Below are positions 9,636 through 20,146 of a stretch of DNA of 59,523 nucleotides, piece after piece. Origin of the DNA: Neolentinus lepideus HHB14362 ss-1 (Eukaryota > Basidiomycota > Agaricomycetes > Gloeophyllales > Gloeophyllaceae); contig KV425670.1 of the NCBI GenBank assembly GCA_001632425.1, positions 1 to 59,523 of the forward strand. The letters are read 5' to 3'. The notes beneath the pieces are model-generated. The model did no database searches. It had not been told where the DNA came from and worked only from the letters and a program-made list of their open reading frames with translations. Each line of letters starts with the position of its first letter. Position 1 is the first letter of the stretch. The translations under genes and the position numbers were made by a program.

Positions 9636-10083
9636 GCACGTTGCATCTGGTGGTAAGTAATCCTCACGGATAGCGCTGGAGGGGTATTTTGGGATGCGAA
9701 AGCTAAATGAAGTGCGTTTGCCACGCATGAGACCAGTCCAGATTCCAGAGTTTGAGTCACGTTCATCACGGACGAATACTAATAGTTGACAAGCAGATGC
9801 GAGAGCGACGGTCTTGAGCCATTCGCAATCACACAGCTGCGCGTTCAGCGGGAATGTCATGCGATGAGGTAAAAGGACACCGCCATTGGTGATTAGACTT
9901 GAGAATTCCAGCCGCGACTGCATCGTCACCAGACTACGCTCAGAAGCAACGAACGACTGCGTGCGTACCCAGGTTTCCCTGTGCAGCACTGTAGAATGCG
10001 CTAGCCGTCGCAGTCATTTGATCTGCGGTATTCCACCTCCATCGGAGAATTGCCACCAACGCGGGGACGAGCAGTCTGCGAGC
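9636..10083. other. Spacer inside block C
   Basis: Holds diverged sequence between the type II and type I genes; 9890-10020 resembles block A 1640-1740 in inverted form. The type I upstream region (GATCTGCGG, TTCCACCTCCATCGGA) begins near 10020. Confidence 0.5.
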
Positions 10084-10090
10084 ATAAAAG
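10084..10090 (+). promoter_or_regulatory. Altered TATA box (CATAAAA) of the 10137-10334 gene
   Basis: At the position where blocks A and B have TATAAAA, this copy has CATAAAA, 53 bp upstream of the ATG. Confidence 0.5.
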
Positions 10091-10136
10091 AGCTCAGAGA
10101 AAAATGAATAGAGCAATCCCGAATAGCCTCGTCATC

Positions 10137-10334
10137 ATGGCCTTCACCAGAATCATCACACTTCTACTCATCGCATTGGTGGGGCTATCGTCGGCGTCGC
10201 CTACACCAACAACGACCACGCAAGTCCCGCTACCACCGTGCACGTGTCCGCCTTTGCCAGGACGAACAGCCTCCATCGTACCTATCGGAACTCGAGCAGA
10301 GCCGACGTGTAGGCCCCATGCTTGTCCATATTGA
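10137..10334 (+). CDS. Small secreted cysteine-rich peptide, type I (block C)
   Basis: A 65-residue precursor: leader MAFTRIITLLLIALVGLSSA, linker SPTPTTTTQVP, LPPCTCPPLPGR, VPIGTRAE, and the ending CRPHACPY. Four cysteines in the family layout. It is the sister of 6026-6217. An in-frame ATG at 10104 is only about 20 bp from the TATA-like element, so the ATG at 10137 is preferred. Function unknown. The Thr/Pro linker could carry O-glycans, which is inference. Confidence 0.78.
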   Translation: MAFTRIITLLLIALVGLSSASPTPTTTTQVPLPPCTCPPLPGRTASIVPIGTRAEPTCRPHACPY

Positions 10335-11000
10335 TGGTAATGATGTTGCTTTGTTACTGCTGCACAAAGGGCTGACGACGACGCTATTAGTCTGCCTTGA
10401 TAGGAGGATGTTGTACTTCCCCTTTTCTGGGTCACGGGAAGAGAATCTGAGGAGGGAGCGGAGGACACTTGCGTATTTGTGCGGAAGGAAGAGATCGTAG
10501 CTCAACCGTGTATCTGACTCCATGAATTGTATCTGAGGAGTCTGAAAAACACCTAGTCACTCAAGTGTCAAACGGCAGCACGATGATGGAAAAATGACCA
10601 ACACTAGTGCGAGTTTGGTCGACTCGGTCCGTGGAGTCCTCATCCCAACAAAGCAGACCTAGGGATCTACGCCTCCTAGGAGGAACACGCACCATATCAC
10701 GCCTCCTAACTCAGAAACGAGTTCACCGCTACACCTCCGGATGACATTCCAACCACAGCGAGAGTGCCGAGCCACGACATCGCAGGAAAAGTCAGAGCAC
10801 ATCCCAACACCAGAAACGGCACGCGATACCGGAAACAAGCCCCCGGCTTTTTGTATGTTCGACGCCTTGGCAGCGTGACCTGGTGCAAGGTTGGCAGATG
10901 GATCCAATAATCTTCGGGAGGATATGGTACATATGGGTAAGGGTTGTATGATCTCGCAAGGTAGGAAGATCCGATCCTTCGTTCCATGCATGTGGACACG

Positions 11001-11533
11001 CATATAGGAGGTCAGATGATAGCCAAGACGAGTGAGAACCTGTTAGTGGTCACAGAAGAACGTGAGAGTGAGATCCGTAGCCAGTTGGCAGGATTGGCGG
11101 ATCCGCAATCAGAAAAACGTAGAGCGCATATAGGAACTCAGAGGGGCGAGAATACGGCGGAGTGCAAGATAGCGAAAGCATTGTTCCTCGGAGACCAACT
11201 TTCCGCTTTGCACTTCCGGCCAATCGGTGCTGCTTTCAAGTCAATTACCGAACTTCTGCCTTCAGTCGTTCCAACAATGGAGAGTATAAAATCTATTGCG
11301 AGCGCGGGGTAATCTTTATTTACAAGTGGTATGCGAGGGAACACTAGCTAGACGCGCGACCAGGCGTATTATGCTATGGCTACAGAGGGGGTTGTGCGAA
11401 TCGATGATCCTACAAGAGGAGCATCCAATGCAAAGCGACGACGATGCGTGGTACGATTACAAGACAAAAGCAAAAGGAAGCGGCAAATGTCATCAATAGC
11501 AGACGAGAGACAGCGCGAACGGAGAAAAGGCAA
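11001..11533. other. Intergenic between block C and the HAD gene
   Basis: Contains the 3' region of the minus-strand HAD gene. Small open frames have no recognisable product. Confidence 0.4.
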
Positions 11534-12802
11534 TCATAGGTGCACCGTGAACTTGAGCTTCATCCCCTCCCCCTCGCCCACGCGCGTGCAGCTCACGCGC
11601 TCCATATTCTCCACAATATAATGCGCGCCGCAGTTCTCGATCTTCTTCCTCTCGTGGCTCGTGCACACCGCGATGACCGTCGCGCCGCTCGCGACGCCCG
11701 CGCGGATGCCGCTCGGCGAGTCCTCGAAGACGAGGCAGTTCTTCGCGTCGAAGCCGAGGCACTCGGCTGCGAGCAGGAAGGGGTCCGGCGCGGGCTTGCC
11801 TGCTTTGAGGCGCTTGTCGTCGGCGGTAATCGTGACAGGTGGCGGGGTGATGCCGACGCGGGTCATGCATCCGTAGGCTGAGGGAGAGACAAGTCAGGAT
11901 AACGCTCAGATGTCGAGAAAGAGGCAAATGCTCACCGTATGTCTTTGCGCCGGATGTAGCGACAGCGTACCGTCCCGCTGGGAGCGACTCGATCATCTTT
12001 TTCACGCCGGGGAGGATCTTCACCGAGCGGTTAACGCTCGCGGCTTCGAGCTGCCACGCCTGAAGCATGTGCTTCGCCTGCTTCGAGTCGGCGGCGACGA
12101 CGTCCTGCTGGTCCTCCTCCATGATCGGGTCCTCGAACACCGCGCCCTCGGACTCGGGCACGACGGTCATGCGGAGCATGTTGTTGAGGCGCGTGCCGAA
12201 GGAGTGGCGGCGGAGCTGCTGCGAGGGCTGCATGGGCGTGAAGGCGAGGGAGGGGCGCGACTGCACGGAGAACGAGCCGGAGCGCGAGGGCGGCGCGGAG
12301 GAGCCGGGCGTGCGGGAGAGCTCGGGGGTGGCGGCGCCGGAGGAGAGGGGCGTGGAGACCATCGGCGTCCAGGAGTCAGGCGTGGCGGGCTGCGAGCCGG
12401 GCCCGTGGAGGTTGTACGCGTCGGCAAAGTAGAGGATGGACTCTTCAAATTTGCGGACCTCGTCCTCCATCTCGTGCGACTTGATATCGGGCTTGAACTC
12501 GGAAAGGTTGTCGACGGCGCGTTTGCCGTGCGTGGCGGCGATAACGTGCTTCGGGTCCTGGCCTATGTCTTTTGCGACTTTGCCCCAGGCGGCCTCGACA
12601 GCGGCGATGGAGTCGGTCAATGTACCGTCCTGTCAACACACTACCGTAGTTAGCGAGCAGTTCCTGGGAGACGAGCGCATACGATGAAAGGAAGGATACA
12701 CACCATATCGAAGAGGACGGCATCTACGTAAAATTCGGCAACGTTGTCGCTCTTGGGGGCAGTAGTTGCTGATGAAGACGTTGAAGACATTGTAGTAGAC
12801 AT
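11534..12802 (-). CDS. HAD-superfamily phosphatase, glycerol-phosphatase-like, with a Ser/Pro-rich insert
   Basis: Predicted small-molecule phosphatase of the haloacid dehalogenase fold, most like fungal glycerol-1-phosphatases and 2-deoxyglucose-6-phosphatases. Exon 1 (12802-12704) ends in VLFDM; exon 2 begins DGTLTDS, so the nucleophile motif DMDGTLTDS spans the first intron. Other motifs: VIAATHGKRAVDNL, AVATSGAK (motif II), KAGKPAPDPF (motif III lysine) and VFEDSPSGIRAG (motif IV). Exon 3 starts after a GTGAGC intron following KTY. A region of about 110 residues rich in Ser, Pro and Thr (from LHGPGSQPATPDS to AADSKQAKHM) interrupts the cap domain, which is unusual for the family. The gene is markedly richer in G and C than its surroundings. 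The substrate is not determined by the sequence. Confidence 0.9.
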
Positions 12803-13698
12803 CGTTGTTCGTCGAGTAGTTGTGTGTTTTGAAGAGTGGATGTGTTTAGACGAGTAGGTGTCTGTGATTTCTGCATTGGCAACGACAGAGGGTTATATAC
12901 TTGCAGGACGGCCTAGTGACGTAGGGGGTTGTAAAAGCGGAATACAAACCAAGGGAGATGGTTGCAAGGACGCCGATCCAAGGGGGCGGTTCCGAGGATG
13001 CCGGAAGGTTCGCGCACCTCGCCGAACAGGAGCTTGAGACTTGGCCCCTCTGATCTTGCCTTTTCCGGCGAACATACGAGGAATCGATGGAGGACTGCCG
13101 CCACAAAAGGAAATTTACGGGTGTCTGCGATCGTTCCAATTTGTAGTGTCGTGGAGCTTCAAACGTTTGACGGGACTCTGCTTATCCGAACGCACCCTCC
13201 TCCGCTCCACTGGCTAATCTCACTCGTGCCGCTCTATCTTTCGACGTTCGGCACTCGGTTTCAGGGTACAAAGGTCAATGCCATCAAATTGCAACGGCAT
13301 GTTTTGAATACGACGTTGATAACGAACTCAATGCAAGAGGGTCTGTACTGAAGCGACGGGATTTTTTTGACTCGAGCACCAGCGTTTAAATTTACAGGGC
13401 CGTCGAGGACACTATTGAAAAATGAACACGTGGCGCCGATAGTTTTCGGCTGAACGGGAGGCTCCAGTGGCTGTGCAGCTTCGCGAAGTTCAGAAGGATG
13501 ACGCATACTCCACTGCCATATCGGGTACACCGACAAAGTTCACAACGGTGCTCGACTGCAGCCATACTGAACGCCAGCGGCCACACTTGACAGATATTTC
13601 AAATGGGGCGTCCTGCGGTTTCTATTGTGCTCGCGTTCCTTTAGGGTGCCACCCTCTATATATCACCCCACTCGACGTAAATCCATCTGTACGTACAA
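12803..13698. other. Intergenic between the HAD gene and the CACTA element
   Basis: Contains the divergent upstream region of the HAD gene. No gene is supportable; frames of 90-130 codons here lack domains. Confidence 0.45.
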
Positions 13699-13701
13699 AA
13701 G

Positions 13702-13733
13702 CACCGCATAAAATGGAAAATTATCCACCCGGC
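13702..13733 (+). repeat. Left terminal inverted repeat of the CACTA element
   Basis: Begins CACCGCATAAAATGG and ends CACCCGGC. It differs from the right end at one base (TCC here versus TGC in the complement of the right end). Preceded by AAG. Confidence 0.93.
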
Positions 13734-14205
13734 GAATTTTGAGTGTATCATATAATACCCTAGAAATATGCTCAGAATATGCCATCCTGAGAATATTCCC
13801 TCAGCACATTTTATGGTATCTTAGCATATGATTCAATACTCCAAAAAAATGCCAAAGCAGATTGCACGTGACAGACGCGTCGAAAGAATATTGAGTGTAT
13901 AATGACAAGTCGTGTCACGGCCAGCGCGCATACACTAAGCTTTGCTCTCTACATGTCCACACTCGCTGTTCCACACGACGACAACGATCCTGCCTGCATA
14001 AGCTGTACAGATTGCAACATTTAAGGAGAGGCTTGGAGATGGCTCATTCGGCAGTGAGTGCCTGTCTACTTGCCCTTCATTTCCGTCATTTACCAGTCAT
14101 CCTTGAATTTATAGAGCTCTCTACGGGTTCCATGCTATTGCGCAAGGTGCTCCGCCCACCCGGATGGCTTTGTGATTCAGACAAAGAAAAATAACCGCCT
14201 ACACA

Positions 14206-15690
14206 TGAAAGCCTATCCTCTCCGTGCTCCCGAACCAGCAACATCCACTACTGTCAACTCTCCAATCCCTCTGGTATTTGACTCTGACTCAGAAGATGGT
14301 GCCCGACTCTATGGCATGAGCTCTCCGCCTCGTATACCATCCCAGGAGCCTACTGTCGGTACTCCATCACCCGTCCCTGACCGGAATGCCCGAACATCAA
14401 CAGTTCCTTCGAACCAGCAGCCTCCATTTCGATCCTCGGAGTCTGGAGACACACCTGACATTTCCTTCCAGCCGGTTGTGTTTCCAGATACACCCACGCC
14501 AGGCAGTGATCAAGACGAAGCTGATCAGCCGGCAAGTATTGCTCCAGCATTTCTCGAAGAGCCTTTTATTCGATTAGCCTACCTAGAGGCTTGCTTGGCA
14601 AATATATACAGTAATGTCACTGTCGAACAAGCCATGAATCAGCTGAATGGAGCGCTCGATGCCCTTTTTATCGCTGGTGTTCTGCCCCTTGTCCCTCGCC
14701 CTGTTCGGACACTGGTGAGCGCCAAGCGGCGTCTGGGAATCGATGCTGATCAGTACATCACACAATACGCTCTCTGTACTGAGTGTTGGAAGCATTATAC
14801 GCCAACGGAGCTCTGGGACTTACCTTCGCCATATTGTATATTACCAGAATGCAGTGGGGAAGTATTCGAACAACTTGAAGACTCGAAAGGCAAGATCAAA
14901 AGGCGTCCACTCAAGATAATGCCGCATACATCAATTATCGCAACACTACGACGCTTTTTCAGGCGGCCCGGGTTTGCACAGATGATCCGGGATAGCCGTA
15001 ACGATGTACCAGGCAGAAATAACAATGAGAACTTTCTCATGAAGGACATGTCCGACGGTGATATTTGGCATATGAGCCGAACGGGAATCTGCCGAGAAAT
15101 CGGAGACTGCGGAACTGTGCGCGACGTCCCCATTGAAGGAGGTGGACGCAACTTATCAAGTCATCGGTTCGGCCTACATTTAACCATGAATGCTGGCTGG
15201 TACGTCTAAGGAATGTTGATTCATCTTATGTTTATCATATAACATTAGGTTCGGCATGTTGGAACGCCCTCACTCCACCGGCCCGATATACTACTGTATC
15301 AATGATCTGCCCATCCACGAGCGCTTCCTCCAACGCAACATGCTATGCTCCTGCATAATGCCTGGACCAAAGGAACCATCAGCTCAGCAAATTAATCACT
15401 GTATGGAGCCGTCTACAAAGGAGATTGCAGAACTTCAGAATGGTGAGCAGTACCTGGAATTCATTCTCTGGATTAACAAGGATTCTCCTTTCGTCAGGTG
15501 TCGAGATGGAGATCTATGGTGAGGGGCTGCAGAGGGTCTTCGCAGATGAGTCTTTGGATGACTGCGATACCCCTGGCGCTCGAAAAATGTGTGGCTTGGC
15601 TTCCCATACGCATGGAATGCACCCGTGCCCCTGGTGTCAGGTTACGAGCGTGGATATAAATAAGCCAACGGGTTATGACAGGGACAGTAA
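14206..15690 (+). pseudogene. Tnp2-type CACTA transposase, 3' truncated
   Basis: Transposase of the Tnp2 family. A Ser/Pro-rich N-terminus (from MKAYPLRAPEP) is followed by the family's zinc-like segment CTECWKHYTPTELWDLPSPY. Exon 2 continues FGMLERPHSTGPIYY, CSCIMPGPKEPSAQQ and GVEMEIYGEGL, then CDTPGARKMCGL and HPCPWCQ. Two introns are clear: 15200-15248 (joining AGW to FGM) and 15443-15497 (joining ELQNG to VEMEI). After about TGYDRDSK, near 15690, homology ends and the frame runs into the 3' end of the opposing gene. The rest of the catalytic domain is absent, which points to an internal deletion of the element. No frameshift is needed up to that point. Confidence 0.85.
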
Positions 15691-17182
15691 GCCTCTCACT
15701 TGCTCATCTAAGAGTTTTCTCTTCTTCTCCTCAAGTGTCTCTGGATCTTCTGCATCACCCCATGCTCTGCCGCTCTCAGCAATATGAGATGGAATATCAA
15801 ATTCCTTATTACCGTCTCTCTGGAGCCACTCCGGTGATACCATCCATCTTCGGGCTCGATTCTTCAAGGTTGTGGCGATTGGCGGCGGTTCTTCTTTAAC
15901 AGGGCCTGATACGCGAGGTGTATACTTAGTGGCAGGTTTCGGATCGGCAACTTGGTCAACGGTATCGAGTAAGTTTCGCATCTAGGCAGGTAAATAAGAA
16001 TCATTTGACTGTTTCATTCTTATGGATGGCTCACCGTTTCCGATCTCCACGCCAGACAGCGCGAAATAAACCTGCCAGTCTTGCCACCATGTACGTCGAG
16101 CTCATCTTCATCATCGGACATCAATGTTGAAGTAAACGCAGCATCGTACTTTGGAAGTAGGTACTCTGAGCCCTCTGGAAGCTTTTCCCGCTTACGGATC
16201 CTAACATCGAGTTTCTGCACAGCATTTAAGTCTTGTTACACCAGGAAGTCCAAATTTACTTACCCCTTTTTGCCGGCTCTGTCGCTGTGCCTTCCAATTC
16301 TTTGGGAGTGCCGACTTTTGTGCTACTACTGTCACTGGTGCCGCACCATTGGCTCCGTCAACATCACCATCAGGAGTGGAAGATGGTTCGTTAGTTGACT
16401 CCTTCTTCTTCGCACCCCTCAAGTTTTTCGCCAGATCTTTGACTTTTTGAACGACTTTTGACTCTAGATCATCATCAGTGATGTCCCGTAATGCCGGAAT
16501 GGCTGAAGGTGCACGCGCTCCCCCTTTAGTCCAAATATATTCAACTATGTCTTGTATTCCAGCCCAATTCGCATTTTCGGTCGGAGGCTCCTCCCACTTG
16601 AAACGCACCAATCGCGTATTTGTAGCCTTGTCGATAGGCCATTCCGCCTCATTCTCCGGCCAAGCTGGAAGTACATCTGGCATCAAGCAGCCGACACCCA
16701 TGCGCAACTGGAAAACAGTGCGAATCAATTGCTGTGGACAGTAAGTACGTCTGTATAAGTTTTGTCCAAGTCCCAGACTGACTTACCCTTAAGTTTGGGT
16801 CTTTCATTGCCAATACGCTCCTCTCGAGGCGCTCGAGGCGCTCCTGAGACTGCTCCACACCGTCCAACTCGTCATTCTCAGAGCTCTCCCCGGGCTTCTC
16901 TCCGAATCGATCTTCCAGCTCTCTTATACGAGTCTCCAGGTCCTGCGTCCTGTTTTCTAGTCCATCGTTGGCTTCTTCGAGGTTCTCAATCCTGTCTTTC
17001 TGGCGCTTTACTTCCTTCTGGGTCTTGTCGAGCTGCTTCTCCAATATCTGAATAGTCTTTTCGGCATCTGCAAGATTATCTTCTAAGTCACTCATCTTGG
17101 CGATCATTGCCCTGCCGGTGGCTCCTTTGGCTGAAGTTTTACCGGAATCCCCCATGGATGAAACAGTCTGATCTGCTGGCAT
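15673..17182 (-). CDS. Coiled-coil companion protein of the CACTA element
   Basis: An accessory gene carried by the transposon, converging on the transposase. From MPADQTVSSMGDS at 17182 it has a long coiled coil (residues about 30-130, rich in E, K, R and L heptads such as LEKQLDKTQKEVKRQKD). A region NEAEWPIDKATNTRLVRFKW ... RDITDDDLESKVVQKV follows, then a basic stretch. Later exons carry KLDVRIRKREKLPEGSEY and WMVSPEWLQRDGN. Introns follow PNLR (GTAAGT), RQKG (GTAAGT) and WRSET (GTGAGC). It resembles second genes of agaricomycete CACTA elements that I know only as hypothetical proteins, so I give no biochemical role. The stop at 15673-15675 lies at the deletion junction, so its own C-terminus may also be altered. 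Confidence 0.7.
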
Positions 17183-17550
17183 TCTTGAGAATGTGCTGCT
17201 CACGATGTAAGGATGGATAGGAGGGCAGGATTCAATCCAATGGTCTGCTACGAGTACATGACTATGTTTTGAGCTATTAGAGAATATGTATCTAATATCG
17301 AAGGTGGCTATGAAGCATTTAGAATCATGATTGCCGAATTGGAAAGATGAGAATCCGAGCAAGAACGAGGAGCGCACCAGCAGATGCTCCAGGCCTGGGG
17401 GGAATGTGAGCATATTGTGGGGGTATTCTACGGTGTATTCCGGGGATATTGATAGAAAAATGTTCCAATACCCCGACATTACCATCCAGGGGTATTGGGA
17501 GGATATTGTCAATATATTCCGGGCGTATTCCCACAATTTGCTAGCAATAC

Positions 17551-17582
17551 GCCGGGTGCATAATTTTCCATTTTATGCGGTG
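17551..17582 (-). repeat. Right terminal inverted repeat of the CACTA element
   Basis: Inverted copy of 13702-13733 with one mismatch; followed directly by AAG, the second copy of the target duplication. Confidence 0.93.
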
Positions 17583-18632
17583 AAGGCTCCCCTGATGCAT
17601 CAACGTCCTTCGAAGCCAGCAACACCCATCACAATTAATATTGCGACATGGGTGGCACCACCGGTATTAATATTAATCTGAATTACAACAGAAGTCAGAG
17701 CGGGATGGATATGACTGGTCTGCACACACTCTGTACGTAACACTGTTAATTCTGTCCTGGAGCCCACCAACCAACGGAGAACAGAAACTGCCCTCGTCCG
17801 AGTCGTCCGAATTTCCCCCACTCCGCGGCCCTCTGAGTCTCAGATCTCAACAACCACTCATGACCACGCACGCATGCACACCACGCCATGTGATTCCCCA
17901 CCAGCCAATGAAGCACGCTCACGCTTTCACCGCGGAAGCAATTTATTGTGGCACACGCTCCAATCTGGCGAAGCGCGGTGATTTGGAGGATAACGAGGTC
18001 ACACCACTTGCTTTAACGAGCACTCTCGCTAGGTTTTCTTACATCTGCTTGTTTATGGAGGAAGGCTAGACGCGGGACTAGTGCGGGAGCGCGTTTCGAG
18101 GGCGTCTTCGAAGATAGTTCTGAACCTACGAAGAGATCGCGAGCGGCAATATGAACGTGATCGCGAGAGGTAGTGTGGGTGCATACGCGTCGGAGGAGGA
18201 CAAGTCGCGCCAATGGCACTACTCGCATCATTAGCTCAGCCCTTAAAGGGTATCAGTGTCAACGGTGCATGTGCGGGCGTCCGGCTTCGCGCAGCTATGA
18301 TAAGACAGGCCGGTCAGAATAGAAAGTAGCACCTCTCCTAAGAAACACCGGAGAACGCGCGCAGTCGATCGCATACATCGGTGCTGCACAATCTGTCCAG
18401 TGTACAGATCAAGAATAGCATCAATAACTCGATCATCTCACGTTCATACCGCACCGCTCGCAGCTCACGTCCGATTGTTACATGCTGAACTAGCTATGGC
18501 CCGCTCATATCCTCATCTCCCGGACCATCTCCCAGGCGCCAGCTGATCCCACTCAACCCGGACGAAGTTGTCAATCACATACGCCCGACCGAGGGTCATG
18601 GTGCAATTCAGTCGGCTCTCCACGAGACACTA

Positions 18633-18668
18633 AAGAAGACGCGACACGGAAAGAAGACACGACACGGA
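18633..18668. repeat. Two-copy 18-bp tandem repeat
   Basis: AAGAAGAC[G/A]CGACACGGA occurs twice head to tail, followed by a GGAAGGAAG tail. Confidence 0.7.
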
Positions 18669-19267
18669 AGGAAGGAAGACTGCAAGATGAAAGAGAGACA
18701 TATGCAATTACGCTATTCAGTGACAGCCATGAGACTCTGCGGCCAAGAAGAATTATGAGGGTCACGAGAAGGATTATAGTTTTGCTAGCGGACGTCGGTT
18801 GGTTTTGGGATACCGTGAATAGATAGATGGTCAAGCCGAGCATACGGGACAACACGTATAGCAAAGTGCGTTGTGATCATAAGCCTCGGGAGTCTCAGTG
18901 AATCCAGTACCCAACGAGAGCGAAAACCCCCTGCCGACGCAACTGCGAAGGGTGGGTCGCAGTTCGTACATCCGCAGGCCCAGGTACGTTCAATAATCCA
19001 GCCTCGTTCAGAGAGAGCAAGTCCACCCTGAGCAGGAAACCCATCTAGAGACCACAGTAATCGCGAGTACCTCGTCGCTGGCAGACTTGATCCACGGACG
19101 AGCTCGTCTAGGGAAAAGTGGCTATCATTGACGGAACATCGAGGTTTACGGACAGGCTACATTGGACGATTCGAGTGTCGCGTTGGAATATACGACAGTC
19201 TGGGTGAGCGGGATAATCACGTCCGTCGAGGCGAGTGTATGCTGGGCCATAATTACAACGATGCGCG

Positions 19268-19681
19268 TAGGACGTCGAGGGCGAAGACGAATAGCTGGGT
19301 AGGGGTCACAGAGGCATAGAATAAAAACGATGTGCGTACGCTGCTGATGGTCTGGGAGCGATTATGGTCGCGAGACATGCTGGCTGAATGGTACCGCGCG
19401 GGGATAGTCACTTCCGTTGAGGGGTCGGAATCAAGACCACACGCGTGCGCTGTCGATGATCGCGGTGCAGTCGTTACGGTCATAAGCAAGCTGAGGGATA
19501 CCGCCGCGGAGATGGTTCCTGTGCTATATGCATCGAGCGACATTCCATGTCCTGGAGAAGAGTACACGAGTCGAAGGACGAGCAGTTTTGGGTAGGACGT
19601 CGAGGGCGAAGGTGAACTATAGTCGGGTAGGACGCAGAAAAACGCGTCTGCGTCTTAATCGCACTCCGTCACAGAGGCATG
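19268..19681. repeat. Diverged local duplication
   Basis: GTAGGACGTCGAGGGCGAAG begins both 19268 and 19593, and both are followed later by GTCACAGAGGCAT (ending near 19317 and 19681). The second copy is longer by an insert that contains two further short related motifs. Confidence 0.7.
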
Positions 19682-19903
19682 TTTACACGAAGCTGCGTCG
19701 TTACCGCACCACGAGACGCGGGAGCCGAGAAAGCGTGCAGGGATGAAGGCCCCCAACATCTGTCCAGCCTATAACCTGATCGTAGCCATCGCAGTCATCG
19801 AGACCGACACATCATTGTTCAACTGCACCTATGTTCTTGTGGCGGGTTCTCGGGTACTACTGCGAACACTGCGAAGAAGGCACAGCTCGCACCGTCCGCG
19901 TCG

Positions 19904-19910
19904 TATAAAG
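19904..19910 (+). promoter_or_regulatory. TATA box of the 19952-20146 peptide gene
   Basis: TATAAAG, 48 bp upstream of the ATG. Confidence 0.55.
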
Positions 19911-19951
19911 AAACCATAGACATACCATGTACCACAATCACGTCCATCACC

Positions 19952-20146
19952 ATGACCGCTAGACGCGTATCCGTATTCATGCTTCTCCTCGTAACACTGG
20001 CGGGGCTGTCGTCCTCCTCGCCGACGCCGACAACGACAGCGACCTTGCCGCCGTGCAGCTGTCCGCCGCTGTACGCTCGCTCACTGTCCCTGTCTGTTAT
20101 TCCTCGTGCGGAGGAGACGTGCACACCTCACGCTTGCCCGTTGTAA
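19952..20146 (+). CDS. Small secreted cysteine-rich peptide, type I
   Basis: A 64-residue precursor. The leader (MTARRVSVFMLLLVTLAGLS) ends in SSS; the linker is SPTPTTTAT, then LPPCSCPPLYAR, a spacer with IPRAEE, and the ending CTPHACPL. All four cysteines and the terminal CP-L match the block genes, 9-19 kb away, although its flanking DNA does not match those blocks. This copy therefore moved or diverged separately. The ATG is the only sensible start. Function unknown. Confidence 0.78.
   Translation: MTARRVSVFMLLLVTLAGLSSSSPTPTTTATLPPCSCPPLYARSLSLSVIPRAEETCTPHACPL

Larger units (their letters stand above)
9310..11000 (+). repeat. Segmental duplication block C
   Basis: Order: spacer remnant (9310-9480), type II peptide gene (9492-9635), type I upstream region (about 10015), type I peptide gene (10137-10334), then 3' flank to about 11000 matched by 6220-6960 in block B. 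Collinear with block A read on the minus strand. Confidence 0.85.
13702..17582. mobile_element. Complete-ended, internally deleted CACTA (EnSpm) DNA transposon
   Basis: A 3881-bp element. Both ends are seen: a 32-bp terminal inverted repeat (13702-13733 and 17551-17582, 31 of 32 identical) starting CACCGCATAAAATGG, flanked by a 3-bp direct repeat AAG (13699-13701 and 17583-17585). Three-base target duplications and CAC ends fit the CACTA superfamily. Near both ends, short AT-rich motifs (GTATTCC, GGATATTG, AATATGC) recur, as expected for subterminal repeats. Inside are a Tnp2-type transposase that stops about halfway (14206-15690, plus) and a converging coiled-coil gene (15673-17182, minus). 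Because the transposase is incomplete, the copy is probably non-autonomous. Confidence 0.92.
17586..19900. other. Long stretch without a supportable gene
   Basis: No domain, splice pattern or secreted peptide is seen. It contains a short tandem repeat (18633-18668) and a pair of related segments near 19268-19320 and 19593-19681, so the DNA is duplicated and decayed. Confidence 0.5.

Noticed and set aside
11910..12653. A 247-codon plus-strand frame over the HAD gene
   Set aside because: It is the GC-rich shadow of the minus-strand phosphatase, whose motifs and introns are clear; the plus-strand product is low-complexity Gly/Arg/Val.
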